DNA of 64,000 nt from Rhodococcus phenolicus (GCF_001646785.1 NZ_LRRH01000005.1:179225-243224), one strand, 5' to 3'; positions 7,976-17,124 are shown, counted from the first letter of the stretch. Numbers and translations: made by a program. Notes: generated by a model not told the origin, from the sequence alone.

Positions 7976-9183
7976 TTTTCACCTTTCACGACGCTCCACT
8001 GCACCACCGGTCGCAGCGCCTGCCATCCGCTGAACGTCCCGATCGCGGCGGCCTGTTCGACCGAGTGCCGCGTCAGTTCTCCCCCGTGGCGTTTCCACCA
8101 GTCGACGAGGACCACTTCCGTTTCCAGCGTCACCGCATGCGCGACGAGCCTTCCACCGGGACGCAATGCCTCCCAACATGTCTCGAGCACGCCCGTCCGG
8201 CTTCCCCCTCCGCCGACGAAGATCGCGTCGGGGGTGTCCAGACCGGCGAGTGCGGCAGGCGCGGCACCCCGCACGACCCGTACCGTGGTCGGGACGCCGA
8301 GCCGGAGGGCGTTGCGTTCGATCGCATCGGCACGGGCGGCGTTCTGTTCGAGGGCGAGCGTGCGGCAGCGCGGGTCGGTGCGGGCCCATTCGATCCCGAC
8401 CGAACCGGCACCCGCTCCGACGTCCCACAGCAGTTGCCCCGGTTTCGGGGACAGCGCGGACACCGCCGCGACCCGGATCGGGCGTTTGCTGAGCTGACCG
8501 TCGTGCTCGAAGCAGTCGTCGGGCAGTCCCGGAACGGTCGACAATCCCTCGGCCCCCGAGCATTCGATGCACAGCAGGTTCAGCTCGGCGGAGGTCGTGC
8601 CGACGAGGCCGGCGGCCGGGCCGTCCCGGCGCGTCTCGTCGGTCGGGTGCCCGAGGTTCGCGAGCACCGTCACGCGGGCATCTGCGAAACCGGCGTCGAC
8701 GAGCAGCCGCGCGACCTCCGCCGGACCGGAGGCGTCGGAGGTCAGCACGACGAGCCGACGGCCGCGGGTCAGATAGCGGCGCAGAACGTCGACGTGACGA
8801 CCGACCAGGGTGACGGTCTCGCAATCCTCGGCGGCCCAACCCATCCGGGCGCGGGCGAGCGCGACGGAGGACACCGCCGGGATCACCTGCACGGCGTCCG
8901 CGCCGAGGCGCCGGACGAGGGTCGCGCCGATTCCGGACACCAGCGGATCGCCCGAGGCGACCACCACCACATCCCGCCCGGTGTGCCGCGCCAGCAGGTC
9001 GTCGAGACCGGCGAGCAGCGGTGACGGCCACGGCTCGCGCAGGGCGTGGGTGTCGGGCAGCAGCGCCAGATGCCGGCGGCCGCCGAGGAGCACGTCGGCC
9101 TGCAGCACGCGTGCCCGCCCGGCCGATGCGATGCTGTCCCAGCCGTCCGCACCCATGCCGACGACGGTGATCGAGGAACCCAT
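7972..9183 (-). CDS. cobL: Precorrin-6Y C5,15-methyltransferase (decarboxylating)
   Basis: This 403-residue two-domain protein has an N-terminal CbiE-type methylase (SITVVGMGADGWDSI, VVASGDPLVSGIGATL, VIPAVSSVALARARMGW) and a C-terminal CbiT-type Rossmann methylase (LLWDVGAGAGSVGIEWAR, IFVGGGG). It methylates C5 and C15 and removes the C12 acetate carboxyl. I take ATG 9183 (MGSSITVVG); longer readings lack typical residues. The 5' end lies close to a TTAGGGT-like -10, so the message may be nearly leaderless. It is divergent from the riboswitch-controlled chelatase operon, which leaves about 40 bp for its own promoter. Confidence 0.96.
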   Translation of the reverse strand: MGSSITVVGMGADGWDSIASAGRARVLQADVLLGGRRHLALLPDTHALREPWPSPLLAGLDDLLARHTGRDVVVVASGDPLVSGIGATLVRRLGADAVQVIPAVSSVALARARMGWAAEDCETVTLVGRHVDVLRRYLTRGRRLVVLTSDASGPAEVARLLVDAGFADARVTVLANLGHPTDETRRDGPAAGLVGTTSAELNLLCIECSGAEGLSTVPGLPDDCFEHDGQLSKRPIRVAAVSALSPKPGQLLWDVGAGAGSVGIEWARTDPRCRTLALEQNAARADAIERNALRLGVPTTVRVVRGAAPAALAGLDTPDAIFVGGGGSRTGVLETCWEALRPGGRLVAHAVTLETEVVLVDWWKRHGGELTRHSVEQAAAIGTFSGWQALRPVVQWSVVKGEK

Positions 9184-9213
9184 GGCGGTGAACCCTAACC
9201 GAGACACTCCGGC

Positions 9214-9219
9214 TACACT
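9214..9219 (+). promoter_or_regulatory. Candidate -10 box for the riboswitch-controlled chelatase-cob operon
   Basis: TACACT lies about 20 bp before the first conserved riboswitch bases, placing transcription start near 9226. No clear -35 is visible, as is common in this group. Confidence 0.4.
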
Positions 9220-9235
9220 CGGCCGCGGCAGAGAC

Positions 9236-9410
9236 AATCGAGGTGCCCCCCACGGGGATAATCGGGAAGCCGGTGTGAATCCGGCACAGGCCCGCTGCGG
9301 TGACCCGGGAGTCGTCGATCACGCGCGAGAGCGCAGCCACTGGACCACCGGTCCGGGAAGGCGATCGCACGGCGCTCGACCGGGAAGTCCGAATACCGGC
9401 CTCGATTCGC
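9236..9410 (+). ncRNA. Cobalamin riboswitch upstream of the chelatase-cobO-cobBC-cobD operon
   Basis: The leader carries the conserved blocks of the cobalamin element in order: GAGGTGCC, GGGAAGCCGGTGTGAATCC, GCCCGCTGCGGTGA (the B12-box region) and AGTCCGAATACCGGCC. The aptamer is complete. The expression platform would lie between about 9410 and the start codon at 9455, where a GGAGGA ribosome site could be masked. It is expected to lower expression of the downstream cobalamin genes when adenosylcobalamin is abundant. Confidence 0.93.
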
Positions 9411-9454
9411 CTGCCGGAGGAAGAACGTCCCAGCGGGAGCCTGTGGAGGATCCA

Positions 9455-11371
9455 GTGCACGTGTATCCGTTCAGCGCCGTCGTCGGCTCCGACGACCTGG
9501 CACTGGCCCTGACCCTGTGTGCCGTGTCGCCCGCCATCGGTGGTGTGCTGGTACGCGGCGAGAAGGGCACCGCCAAATCGACGATGGTGCGCGCGCAGGC
9601 GGCGCTGCTTCCGCAGGTCACCGTGGTCGCGGACTGCCGCTTCGGGTGTGCGCCCGACGCCCCGGACCCGGCCTGCCCGGACGGACCGCATCCCGGCGGC
9701 GCACCCGTCCTCACCCGCCCCGCGCGACTCGTGGAACTTCCGGTCGGCGCCACCGAGGACCGTGTCACCGGGTCGCTGCACCTGGGCAAGGCGCTGGCCG
9801 GCGGTACCGCCGAGTACGAGCCCGGTCTGCTCGCGCTCGCCCACCGCGGGGTGCTGTACGTCGACGAAGTGAATCTGCTGCACGACCACCTCGTGGATCT
9901 GCTGCTCGACGCCGCGGCGATGGGCCGCTCGACGGTCGAACGTGACGGCGTCTCGGTCACCCATGCGGCACGATTCGTGCTGGTCGGCACCATGAACCCC
10001 GAGGAAGGCGAGTTGCGGCCGCAGCTGCTGGACCGGTTCGGCCTGACCGTCGAGGTCGCGGCGCCACGTGATCCCGTGCAGCGCGCGGAGATCGTCCGGC
10101 GCCGGCTGGCGTTCGACGCCGACCCCGAGGCGTTCGTCGCGCAGTGGTCGGACGCGGAGGCCGAGTTGTCCCGCCGGATCGCCGACGCCCGCAGCCGGCT
10201 GCCGCAGGTCCGTCTGCCGGATGCCGCGCTCGTCGCGATCGCGGAGGTCTGCGCGGCCTTCGACGTCGACGGCATGCGTGCCGACCTGGTGACCGCGAAG
10301 ACCGCGGTCGCGCACGCCGCATGGTGCGGCCGTGACGAGGTGACCCGGGACGACATCGCGGTCGCTGCGAAACTCGCGCTGCCGCATCGGCGGCGTCGCA
10401 ACCCGTTCGACTCCCCCGGCATGGACGAGCAGACGCTCGACGACCTTCTCGGCAACGACGACGGTGAGCCCGACGGACCCGACGACGATCCGGGCGGCGG
10501 TGGTGGTTCCGACGGATCGGAAGCCGCCGGCCCGGCCTCCGCGGGTCCGTCCGCCGAGGCGACGGTGACGGCCCCCGCCGAGCCGTATCGTGCGCGGCTG
10601 CTGGCCGCGGACCGGACCGGCCCCGGTGCGGCGGGCCGCAGGTCACGGGCCCGCACCACGATCGGCCGCACGGTGGGTGAACACAGCGGCGACACCGGCC
10701 CGATCCACCTGCCCGCGACCATCCGCGCCACCGCCGCCCGCCCGTGTGCCTTTGTGGCGCCCGGGACCGCCACAAAGGCACACGGGTGGGAGCTGCGCCG
10801 CAAGGTGATCGAGGGCAAGGAAGCCAACCTCGTGCTGCTGTGCGTCGACGCCTCCGGGTCCATGGCCGCGAAGGCCCGCATGACACAGGTGAAGACCGCG
10901 ATCCTGTCGCTGCTGCTCGACGCCTACCGGCGCCGTGACACGGTGGGACTGGTCACCTTCCGCGGCGACCGCGCGCAGTTGCTGCTGCCCCCGACCAACT
11001 CGGTCGACGTCGCCGCGGCCCGGCTGCGGGAGCTCCCGGCCGGCGGACGCACGCCGCTCGCCGAGGGATTGGCCGAGGCGGCCGAGACGATCCGGCGGCA
11101 CCGGCTGCGCGATCCCGACCGGCGGGCGCTGCTCGTCGTCGTCACCGACGGGCGCGCGACCTCCGGATCGGATGCCGTGAACCGTTCGCTCGATGCCGCG
11201 GACCGCGTTGCCGCCCAGGACATTCCCTCGGTGGTGCTGGACTCCGAGACCGGCCGTTTCCGGATGGGACTCGCGCAGCGCCTCGCCGACCGGCTCGGCG
11301 CCGAGTACATCCGGGTCGGGGACGTGCGCGCCGACGCCATCACCACCGCCGTACGAGGGAGGGCCGCCTGA
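9455..11371 (+). CDS. Magnesium/cobalt chelatase-type AAA ATPase with VWA domain (fused ChlI/ChlD-like)
   Basis: This 638-residue protein begins at GTG 9455, preceded by GGAGGA. The N-terminal AAA+ domain has GEKGTAKST (Walker A) and GVLYVDEVNLL (Walker B). An acidic, Gly/Pro-rich linker follows, and then a VWA domain with the MIDAS motif DASGSM and VVTDGRAT. Such fused BchI/BchD proteins sit with cobO and cobB in mycobacteria and are thought to power cobalt insertion with a CobN subunit, which is not in this window. A perfect 18-bp inverted repeat interrupts the frame at 10741-10786, in the linker just before the VWA domain. The protein's stop overlaps the cobO start. Confidence 0.9.
   Translation: MHVYPFSAVVGSDDLALALTLCAVSPAIGGVLVRGEKGTAKSTMVRAQAALLPQVTVVADCRFGCAPDAPDPACPDGPHPGGAPVLTRPARLVELPVGATEDRVTGSLHLGKALAGGTAEYEPGLLALAHRGVLYVDEVNLLHDHLVDLLLDAAAMGRSTVERDGVSVTHAARFVLVGTMNPEEGELRPQLLDRFGLTVEVAAPRDPVQRAEIVRRRLAFDADPEAFVAQWSDAEAELSRRIADARSRLPQVRLPDAALVAIAEVCAAFDVDGMRADLVTAKTAVAHAAWCGRDEVTRDDIAVAAKLALPHRRRRNPFDSPGMDEQTLDDLLGNDDGEPDGPDDDPGGGGGSDGSEAAGPASAGPSAEATVTAPAEPYRARLLAADRTGPGAAGRRSRARTTIGRTVGEHSGDTGPIHLPATIRATAARPCAFVAPGTATKAHGWELRRKVIEGKEANLVLLCVDASGSMAAKARMTQVKTAILSLLLDAYRRRDTVGLVTFRGDRAQLLLPPTNSVDVAAARLRELPAGGRTPLAEGLAEAAETIRRHRLRDPDRRALLVVVTDGRATSGSDAVNRSLDAADRVAAQDIPSVVLDSETGRFRMGLAQRLADRLGAEYIRVGDVRADAITTAVRGRAA
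10741..10786. repeat. Perfect 18-bp inverted repeat inside the chelatase coding sequence
   Basis: The arms at 10741-10758 and 10769-10786 are perfectly complementary around a 10-nt loop. The core CGTGTGCCTTTGTGG resembles the arms of the intergenic hairpins at 24305-24346 and 37971-38016. It stays in frame and encodes a segment of the linker between the ATPase and VWA domains, so it looks like a palindromic element tolerated in a flexible region. Confidence 0.8.
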
Positions 11372-11985
11372 TGCCGCAGGGACAACCGACCGTGGTACCC
11401 GCCGACGGTCTCACCACCCGGCAACGCCGGAATCGGCCGCTGCTCATGGTCAACACCGGCGACGGCAAGGGGAAGTCGACAGCGGCGTTCGGTCTCGCGC
11501 TGCGCGGCTGGAACCAGGGCTGGTCGGTCGCGGTGTTCCAGTTCGTGAAGTCCGCGAAGTGGCGGCTCGGCGAGCAGACCGCCTTCGAGACACTCGGGGC
11601 CCTGCACGACGAGCGCGGCACCGGCGGCGCGATCGAATGGCACAAGATGGGTTCGGGCTGGTCGTGGTCGCGCAAGGAGGGCACCGAGGAGGACCACGCC
11701 GCCGACGCCCTCGCCGGCTGGCGGGAGATCCAGCGCCGTCTCGCGGCCGAGCAGCACGGGTTGTACGTGCTGGACGAGTTCACGTACCCGATCGGCTGGG
11801 GCTGGGTGGACATCGACGAGGTCGTCGACACACTCGTGAGCCGGACCGGCCACCAGCACGTGATGATCACCGGTCGCCGTGCCCATCCCAAGCTCGTCGA
11901 CGCCGCCGATCTGGTCACCGAGATGACCAAGGTCAAGCACCCGATGGACGCCGGGCAGAAGGGCCAGAAGGGCATCGAATGGTAG
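11371..11985 (+). CDS. cobO: Cob(I)yrinic acid a,c-diamide adenosyltransferase
   Basis: This 204-residue CobA/CobO-type ATP:corrinoid adenosyltransferase has the P-loop NTGDGKGKSTAAFG near residue 30. YVLDEFTYPIGWGWVD and VMITGRRAHPKLVDAADLVTEM follow, and the family's C-terminal tail KHPMDAGQKGQKGIEW ends the protein. It attaches the upper adenosyl ligand to the reduced corrinoid. Its ATG overlaps the TGA of the chelatase gene, and the cobB-cobC fusion begins 7 bp after its stop, so all are in one riboswitch-controlled operon. Confidence 0.97.
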   Translation: MPQGQPTVVPADGLTTRQRRNRPLLMVNTGDGKGKSTAAFGLALRGWNQGWSVAVFQFVKSAKWRLGEQTAFETLGALHDERGTGGAIEWHKMGSGWSWSRKEGTEEDHAADALAGWREIQRRLAAEQHGLYVLDEFTYPIGWGWVDIDEVVDTLVSRTGHQHVMITGRRAHPKLVDAADLVTEMTKVKHPMDAGQKGQKGIEW

Positions 11986-11992
11986 GGACAAC

Positions 11993-14362
11993 GTGGTAGC
12001 CGTTCCGAGGCTGGTGATCGCCGCTCCCGCGTCCGGGCACGGGAAGACCACCGTCGCCTCGGGTCTCATGGCAGCCCTCGGCGCAGCGGGGCACGACGTG
12101 TCCGGGCACAAGATCGGCCCGGACTACATCGATCCCGGTTATCACGCGCTCGCCACCGGACGGGCGGGCCGCAATCTCGATCCGCACCTCGTCGGCACCG
12201 ACCTGATCGCACCGCTTTTCGCGCACGGAGCCACCGGCGCCGACATCGCCGTCGTCGAAGGCGTCATGGGCCTGCACGACGGGATGCTGGGGACCGACGG
12301 GTTCGCCTCGACCGCCCACGTCGCCGGTCTCCTGCAGGCCCCGGTCGTGCTCGTCGTCGACGTCTCGCACGCGTCGCGGTCCATCGCCGCGGTCGTCCAC
12401 GGGATGGCTTCCTACGATCGCGGTGTCCGCATCGCCGGGGTGATCCTCAACAAGGCAGGGTCCGAACGGCATTCCGCCGAGGTGACCGCCGCACTCGAAC
12501 CCACCGGCATTCCCGTGCTCGGGGTGCTGCACCGCGACGACGGGATCTGCGCGCCGTCACGGCATCTGGGTCTGGTGCCGGCGCAGGAACGCGCCGAGGC
12601 GGCCGGGCAACTCGACCGGCTCGCCGGCCGCATCGCCGCGCACGTCGACCTCGCCGAGATCGTGCGGATCGCCCACGGCGCCCCGGATTTGCACACGGTG
12701 CCCTGGTCGCCCGGCGGTCCCGGGGTCGACGGTCCGGTGGTCGCGATCGCCGGCGGCCGCGCATTCACGTTCCGCTACACCGAAACCGAGGAGATGCTGC
12801 GGGCCGCGGGATGCCGCACGGTCGTGTTCGATCCCCTCCGCGACGAACGGCTCCCCGACGGCACCGCGGGCATCTACCTCGGCGGCGGGTTCCCCGAGGT
12901 GCACGCGGCGGACCTGTCCGCGAACACCCCTCTGCGCGAGCATCTCCGGAGTGCGATCACGGCCGGTGTCCCGACCGTCGCCGAGTGCGCGGGGCTGCTG
13001 TACCTGTGCCGCGACGTCGACGGCGCCGACATGGTCGGGGTGCTCGGCACCTCCGGCCGGATGACCCCTCGCCTGACACTCGGCTACCGCACCGCGATCG
13101 CTCCCACCGACAATCTCCTCGCCGTCGCCGGTACCCGCGTGACCGGTCACGAATTCCACCGCACCACGGTCGATCCCGGAACCGAGCCGGGGTGGCTTCT
13201 CGGCGGCAGGCCGGACGGGCACGCGACCGCGACGCTGCACGCGTCGTATCTGCACACGCACTGGGCCGGGCACCCGGCGATGGTGCAGCGGTTCGCCGAC
13301 GCCGTCCGCAATGCGACGACGGTGCCCGCTCCGCCGTCCCGGCCCCGCAGGCAGGCACCGGATCTGAGCCATCACGGCGACCGCGAGGCGACCCCCGGCC
13401 TGGTGGACCTGGCGGTGAACGTCTCCCGGCGGCCGCGCCCGGCGTGGCTCGACGCGGCCCTGCGCGCCTCGCTCGACGACGTGGCACGCTACCCCGATCC
13501 GGCCGCGGCGCGCGCGGCGCTGGCGGCACGGCACGGTCGCACGGGCGGGGAGGTGCTGCCCACCGCCGGCGGCGCCGAGGCGTTCACCCTGATCGCCCGG
13601 GCGCGACCGTGGCGGACTCCCGTCGTGGTGCACCCCCAGTTCACCGAACCGGAGGCCGCGCTCGTCGCCGCCGGGCACGACGTGCACCGGGTTCTGTTGC
13701 GGCCGGAGAACGGCTTCGTGCTCGACCCGGCCCTCGTTCCCGAGGACGCGGATCTGGTGATGGTCGGCAATCCCACCAATCCCACGTCCGTGCTGCATCC
13801 GGCCGGGACGTTGCGGTCACTGACGCGGCCGGGGCGTGTGGTCGTCGTCGACGAGGCGTTCATGGACGCGGTGCCCGGGGAACCGGAGACGCTGGCCGAC
13901 CGGCTCGTTCCGGGACTGATCGTGGTGCGGTCGCTGACCAAGACGTGGGCGATCCCGGGGATCCGGGCCGGATACGTCGTGGGCGACGCGGCGGTGCTCG
14001 CCGATCTGGCCGCACAGCAGCCGCCGTGGTCGGTGTCGGCACCCGCCGCGGCCGCGATGATCGCATGCGCTGCACCGCAGGCCACCACCGAAGCCGAAGC
14101 GATCGCATCCGGGACAGCCGCGGACAGAGCGCTCCTCATCGCCGAGCTGGCCGAACTCGGGTTCCCCGTCGCGGGCACACCGGCCGGCCCGTTCGTACTC
14201 GTCCGGGTCCCGGAGGAGACGCGGGACAAACTGCGCGCGAACGGATTCGCGGTCCGTCGCGGCGACACCTTCCCCGGTCTCGGCGAGGACTGGATCCGGA
14301 TCGCGGTACGTGACCGGCAGACAACCGCGGCGCTGATCGGCGCCTGGAAGCAGATCCTGTGA
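11993..14362 (+). CDS. cobB: Cobyrinic acid a,c-diamide synthase fused to a CobC-type aminotransferase
   Basis: The 789-residue product joins two enzymes. Residues 1 to about 445 are CobB: an ATPase-like domain (APASGHGKTTVASGLMAAL, HKIGPDYIDPGYH) followed by a class I-like glutamine amidotransferase domain with YLGGGFPE and nucleophile Cys332 in VAECAGLLYLC. It amidates the a and c side chains. Residues from about 460 to 789 are a PLP-dependent fold I aminotransferase of the CobC/CobD threonine-phosphate decarboxylase type, with VGNPTNPTS, VVVDEAFMD and the PLP lysine Lys650 in SLTKTWAIPGIRAGY. That half would supply or attach the aminopropanol arm. A Pro/Arg-rich linker (PSRPRRQAPD) joins the halves. 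Starts at GTG 11993; the stop overlaps cobD. Confidence 0.93.
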   Translation: MVAVPRLVIAAPASGHGKTTVASGLMAALGAAGHDVSGHKIGPDYIDPGYHALATGRAGRNLDPHLVGTDLIAPLFAHGATGADIAVVEGVMGLHDGMLGTDGFASTAHVAGLLQAPVVLVVDVSHASRSIAAVVHGMASYDRGVRIAGVILNKAGSERHSAEVTAALEPTGIPVLGVLHRDDGICAPSRHLGLVPAQERAEAAGQLDRLAGRIAAHVDLAEIVRIAHGAPDLHTVPWSPGGPGVDGPVVAIAGGRAFTFRYTETEEMLRAAGCRTVVFDPLRDERLPDGTAGIYLGGGFPEVHAADLSANTPLREHLRSAITAGVPTVAECAGLLYLCRDVDGADMVGVLGTSGRMTPRLTLGYRTAIAPTDNLLAVAGTRVTGHEFHRTTVDPGTEPGWLLGGRPDGHATATLHASYLHTHWAGHPAMVQRFADAVRNATTVPAPPSRPRRQAPDLSHHGDREATPGLVDLAVNVSRRPRPAWLDAALRASLDDVARYPDPAAARAALAARHGRTGGEVLPTAGGAEAFTLIARARPWRTPVVVHPQFTEPEAALVAAGHDVHRVLLRPENGFVLDPALVPEDADLVMVGNPTNPTSVLHPAGTLRSLTRPGRVVVVDEAFMDAVPGEPETLADRLVPGLIVVRSLTKTWAIPGIRAGYVVGDAAVLADLAAQQPPWSVSAPAAAAMIACAAPQATTEAEAIASGTAADRALLIAELAELGFPVAGTPAGPFVLVRVPEETRDKLRANGFAVRRGDTFPGLGEDWIRIAVRDRQTTAALIGAWKQIL

Positions 14363-15282
14363 GGGCGGCGGGCCTGGCCCTCGGGTATGCCGCGGACCTG
14401 ATCTTCGGCGATCCGCGCCGCTGGCATCCGGTGAGCGGATTCGGGAAGATCGCCCGCGCCGCCGAGCACATGATGTACGCCGACACGCGCCGCGCCGGAG
14501 CACTGTTCACGACGGTCCTGGTCGGCGGCACCGCCGGTCTCGGGTACGCCGCCGATCGCGCAACGCGGCGGCATGCCGTGCTGAACACGGCCGTCACCGC
14601 GGTCGCGACCTGGGCGGTGCTCGGCGGCAGGTCGCTGGGCTACGAGGCCCGCACCCTCGACGACCAGCTGCGCCGGGGGGATCTGGCCGCGGCCCGCGCC
14701 CAGGTGACGCATCTCGTGGGGCGCGACCCGTCCGTTCTCGACGCCGGCGGGATCGCCCGGGCCACCGTCGAATCCGTTGCCGAGAACACCTCCGATGCGG
14801 TCGTCGCTCCGCTGGTGTGGGGCGCGCTGCTCGGCCCCGCCGGACTGCTGGGCTACCGGGCCGCCAACACGCTCGACGCGCGGGTCGGGCACCGCACCCC
14901 ACGGCTCGAACGGTTCGGCTGGGCTTCGGCCCGGTTCGACGACGTGCTCAACCTCGCGCCGGCGCGGCTCTCGGCGTTGCTGGCGGCAGGGCTGGGCGAC
15001 GACGCCCGCGCCGCGCTGCGGGTCTGGCGACGCGATGCGCACAAACATCCGAGCCCCAACGCCGGACCCGTGGAGTCCGCGTTCGCGGGTGCCCTCGGCG
15101 TCACACTCGGGGGCGTCAACGTCTACCACGGGCGAGTCGAGAATCGCGGAACGCTGGGCGACGGTCCGCATCCCGTGCCCGCCGACATCGGCCGCGCAGC
15201 CCGGCTCGCCGCGAAGGTCGGGGCAGGGGCGCTGGGTGCAGCCACGGTGCTGGCCCTCGCCGTCGATCCACGAGGCCGGTGA
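14359..15282 (+). CDS. cobD: Adenosylcobinamide-phosphate synthase
   Basis: This 307-residue integral membrane protein of the CbiB/CobD family has ALGYAADLIFGDPRRWHPVSGFG at the N-terminus, then SVAENTSDAVVAPLVWGALLGP and the C-terminal SAFAGALGVTLGGVNVYHG. It joins (R)-1-amino-2-propanol or its phosphate to adenosylcobyric acid. GTG 14359 overlaps the TGA of the cobB-cobC fusion (GTGA). It is the last gene of the riboswitch operon and converges with the DUF1801 gene. Family assignment is firm; enzyme activity is by homology. Confidence 0.95.
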   Translation: MRAAGLALGYAADLIFGDPRRWHPVSGFGKIARAAEHMMYADTRRAGALFTTVLVGGTAGLGYAADRATRRHAVLNTAVTAVATWAVLGGRSLGYEARTLDDQLRRGDLAAARAQVTHLVGRDPSVLDAGGIARATVESVAENTSDAVVAPLVWGALLGPAGLLGYRAANTLDARVGHRTPRLERFGWASARFDDVLNLAPARLSALLAAGLGDDARAALRVWRRDAHKHPSPNAGPVESAFAGALGVTLGGVNVYHGRVENRGTLGDGPHPVPADIGRAARLAAKVGAGALGAATVLALAVDPRGR

Positions 15283-15288
15283 CCACCG

Positions 15289-15711
15289 CTACGGCCGGTG
15301 CTGCACCGTGGTCATGTGCACGTACCCGATCCGTACGAGTTCGGCGAGCACGTCGAGATCCACATCGGCGAGCGTGGTGATGTACAGGCAGGCCACCCCG
15401 GTTCTGTGTTTGCCCAGGGTCGCGAGCAGGTCCGCGGCTTCCGGCGCGGTCGTGAGTCCGTACAGTGCGAGGTTCGCCTTCCGCGGAGAGAACCCCACGG
15501 CGAGCGCGTCGCCTTCCCTGCCACTGGCGTAGCGGTAGTGGTACCGTCCGAACCCCACCATCGACGGCCCCCACATCACCGCCGGCTGCCCGGTGGCCTC
15601 GCCCATCAGGCCGAGCAGGGTCCGGCCGTCGGCACGGCGAACCGGGTGCTCGACCGCGTCGAGGAACGCCGGCACGGACTGCGAGGTGGGCTGGGTCTTG
15701 TTTTCGGCCAT
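15289..15711 (-). CDS. DUF1801-domain protein
   Basis: This 140-residue protein of the DUF1801/YdhG-like family has PSVPAFLDA-type N-terminal spacing (SQSVPAFLDAVEHPVRRADG), MWGPSMVGFGRYHYRYASGREGDALAVGFSPRK and a C-terminal ITTLADVDLDVLAELVRIGY. Its role is unknown; crystal structures of relatives suggest small-molecule or protein binding. ATG 15711 is chosen because upstream codons lack the family's pattern. It is convergent with cobD, and nothing links it to cobalamin. Confidence 0.85.
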   Translation of the reverse strand: MAENKTQPTSQSVPAFLDAVEHPVRRADGRTLLGLMGEATGQPAVMWGPSMVGFGRYHYRYASGREGDALAVGFSPRKANLALYGLTTAPEAADLLATLGKHRTGVACLYITTLADVDLDVLAELVRIGYVHMTTVQHRP

Positions 15712-15789
15712 GCCCGCAGTCTGGCAGCTTCGCGCGGCCGGCGAGAAGATTACGGACGAGCACTGGTGGCCGTCCGGAATCGGCGTAAC

Positions 15790-15806
15790 GTTGTAATCAG
15801 TGCAAC
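15790..15806 (+). promoter_or_regulatory. Dyad symmetric site upstream of the 15841 gene
   Basis: GTTGTAATCAGTGCAAC is an imperfect palindrome (GTTGYA half-sites) 34 bp before the start codon of the downstream gene and about 80 bp from the divergent DUF1801 start. It also contains a TGTAAT hexamer that could act as a -10. The binding protein is unknown. Confidence 0.35.
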
Positions 15807-15840
15807 ACGCACCTGCCGATCGGTCCCAGGGAGGACCATC

Positions 15841-16383
15841 ATGAACACCTACAGGCGATTCGGCCGCCCCGGCGGCTGGCAGCAAGCCGACATCCCCGAC
15901 GCGTCCGACGCGGCCGAATGGTTCGCCGGGCGGCTACCCGACGACTGGTTCACCGGCCCCGCCGAGGTCGAGGTCGACCGCGAGGAGATCGTCGTCGTCG
16001 GTGCACTCCCCCCACCCGACGAGAACTCGGACGCGACCGCGGACGGACGCATCTCCCGGTTCCGCGAAACCACCCGGGGCGATCGCATGCGCATCGCCGA
16101 CGAGGCCGAGGCCCGCTACGGACGGAAGGTCGCGTGGGGGGTGACCCTCGGCGACCGTCGAGTTCTGTTCACCCACTTGGCGGTTCCCGTGATGACGCGG
16201 CTACGCCAACCGGAACGCAAGGTTCTCGACACCCTCGTCGATGCCGGCGTGGCCCGCTCGCGCGCGGATGCCCTGAGCTGGACGGTCAAACTCGCCGGAC
16301 AACACAGCGAGCAGTGGCTCGCCGAACTGCGGGAGGCGATGCGCAAGGTCGACGACCTGCGTGCCGAAGGACCGCAGCTCTGA
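15841..16383 (+). CDS. Conserved hypothetical protein, 180 residues
   Basis: ATG 15841 follows a clear GGGAGG ribosome site. The protein has three parts. An N-terminal segment is rich in acidic and aromatic residues (DAAEWFAGRLPDDWFTGPAEVEVDREEIVVVGALPPP). An Arg/Glu-rich middle follows (FRETTRGDRMRIADEAEARYGRKVAWGV). The C-terminal helical stretch (MTRLRQPERKVLDTLVDAGVARSRADALSW) resembles the ribbon-helix-helix or short helical modules of small actinobacterial regulators. I do not recognise a family with certainty. There is no signal peptide or membrane segment. It lies alone between cobalamin gene groups on the opposite strand. Confidence 0.75.
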   Translation: MNTYRRFGRPGGWQQADIPDASDAAEWFAGRLPDDWFTGPAEVEVDREEIVVVGALPPPDENSDATADGRISRFRETTRGDRMRIADEAEARYGRKVAWGVTLGDRRVLFTHLAVPVMTRLRQPERKVLDTLVDAGVARSRADALSWTVKLAGQHSEQWLAELREAMRKVDDLRAEGPQL

Positions 16384-16389
16384 CACCGG

Positions 16390-17124
16390 TCAGAGGTTGC
16401 GAGCCCACGCGGCCGCGGCATCGACGCTGTCGACCGTGTCGACTCCCGCGGGCGTCGCGGGCCGATGCACGACGATCACCCGCACGCCGAGGTCGGCGGC
16501 GGCGTCGAGCTTGCCGCGCGTGTGGTCACCCCCCGAGTCCTTCGTGACCAGCGTGTCGATACCATGCTCCCGCATGAGTTTTCGTTCGCCGTCGACAGTG
16601 TAGGGACCGCGGGCGTGCAGCACCGTCCACTGATCCGGCACCTCGATGTCCAGCGGTTCGACGACCCGCACCAGCGTCTCGTGCCGGGCCAGCGGACCGA
16701 CGAAACGGTCGAGGGTCTGGCGGCCCGTACTCAGGAAGACGCGGTGGCCGGACGCGGCGGTGGCTGCCGCCTCGTCGTGTCCGGACACCCAGGTCCACGT
16801 GGCCGAGCCCGCGGTTCCGGCCCAGCCCGGGCGCGCGAGCCGCAGCAACGGCACACCCGCCGCGACGCACGCCACCGCCGCATTCGCGGTGATGCCTGCC
16901 GCGAACGGGTGCGTGGCGTCGACCACTGCACCGATCGCGTTGTCCCGCAGGAATTTCCGCAAACCGTCAGACCCGCCGAATCCGCCGATCCGGACGTCCC
17001 CGACCGGCAGCCGCGGGTCCCGGACGCGGCCGGCGAGCGAGGACACGAATTCGGTTCCGTCCGACTGCAGACGCTCCGCGAGAGCGCGTGCCTCGCCGGT
17101 GCCGCCCAGCACCAGGACCGTCAC
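16390..17124 (-). CDS. cobK: Precorrin-6A reductase
   Basis: This 244-residue CobK/CbiJ protein has an N-terminal nucleotide-binding motif (VTVLVLGGTGEARALAERL), VVDATHPFAAGITANAAVAC, FLSTGRQTLDRF and a C-terminal TLVTKDSGGDHTRGKLDAAADLGVRVIVVHRP. It reduces precorrin-6A to dihydro-precorrin-6A with NADPH. GTG 17124 overlaps the cobQ stop by 4 bp. It is the last gene of the minus-strand operon cbtB-cbtA-cobQ-cobK. Confidence 0.95.
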   Translation of the reverse strand: MTVLVLGGTGEARALAERLQSDGTEFVSSLAGRVRDPRLPVGDVRIGGFGGSDGLRKFLRDNAIGAVVDATHPFAAGITANAAVACVAAGVPLLRLARPGWAGTAGSATWTWVSGHDEAAATAASGHRVFLSTGRQTLDRFVGPLARHETLVRVVEPLDIEVPDQWTVLHARGPYTVDGERKLMREHGIDTLVTKDSGGDHTRGKLDAAADLGVRVIVVHRPATPAGVDTVDSVDAAAAWARNL

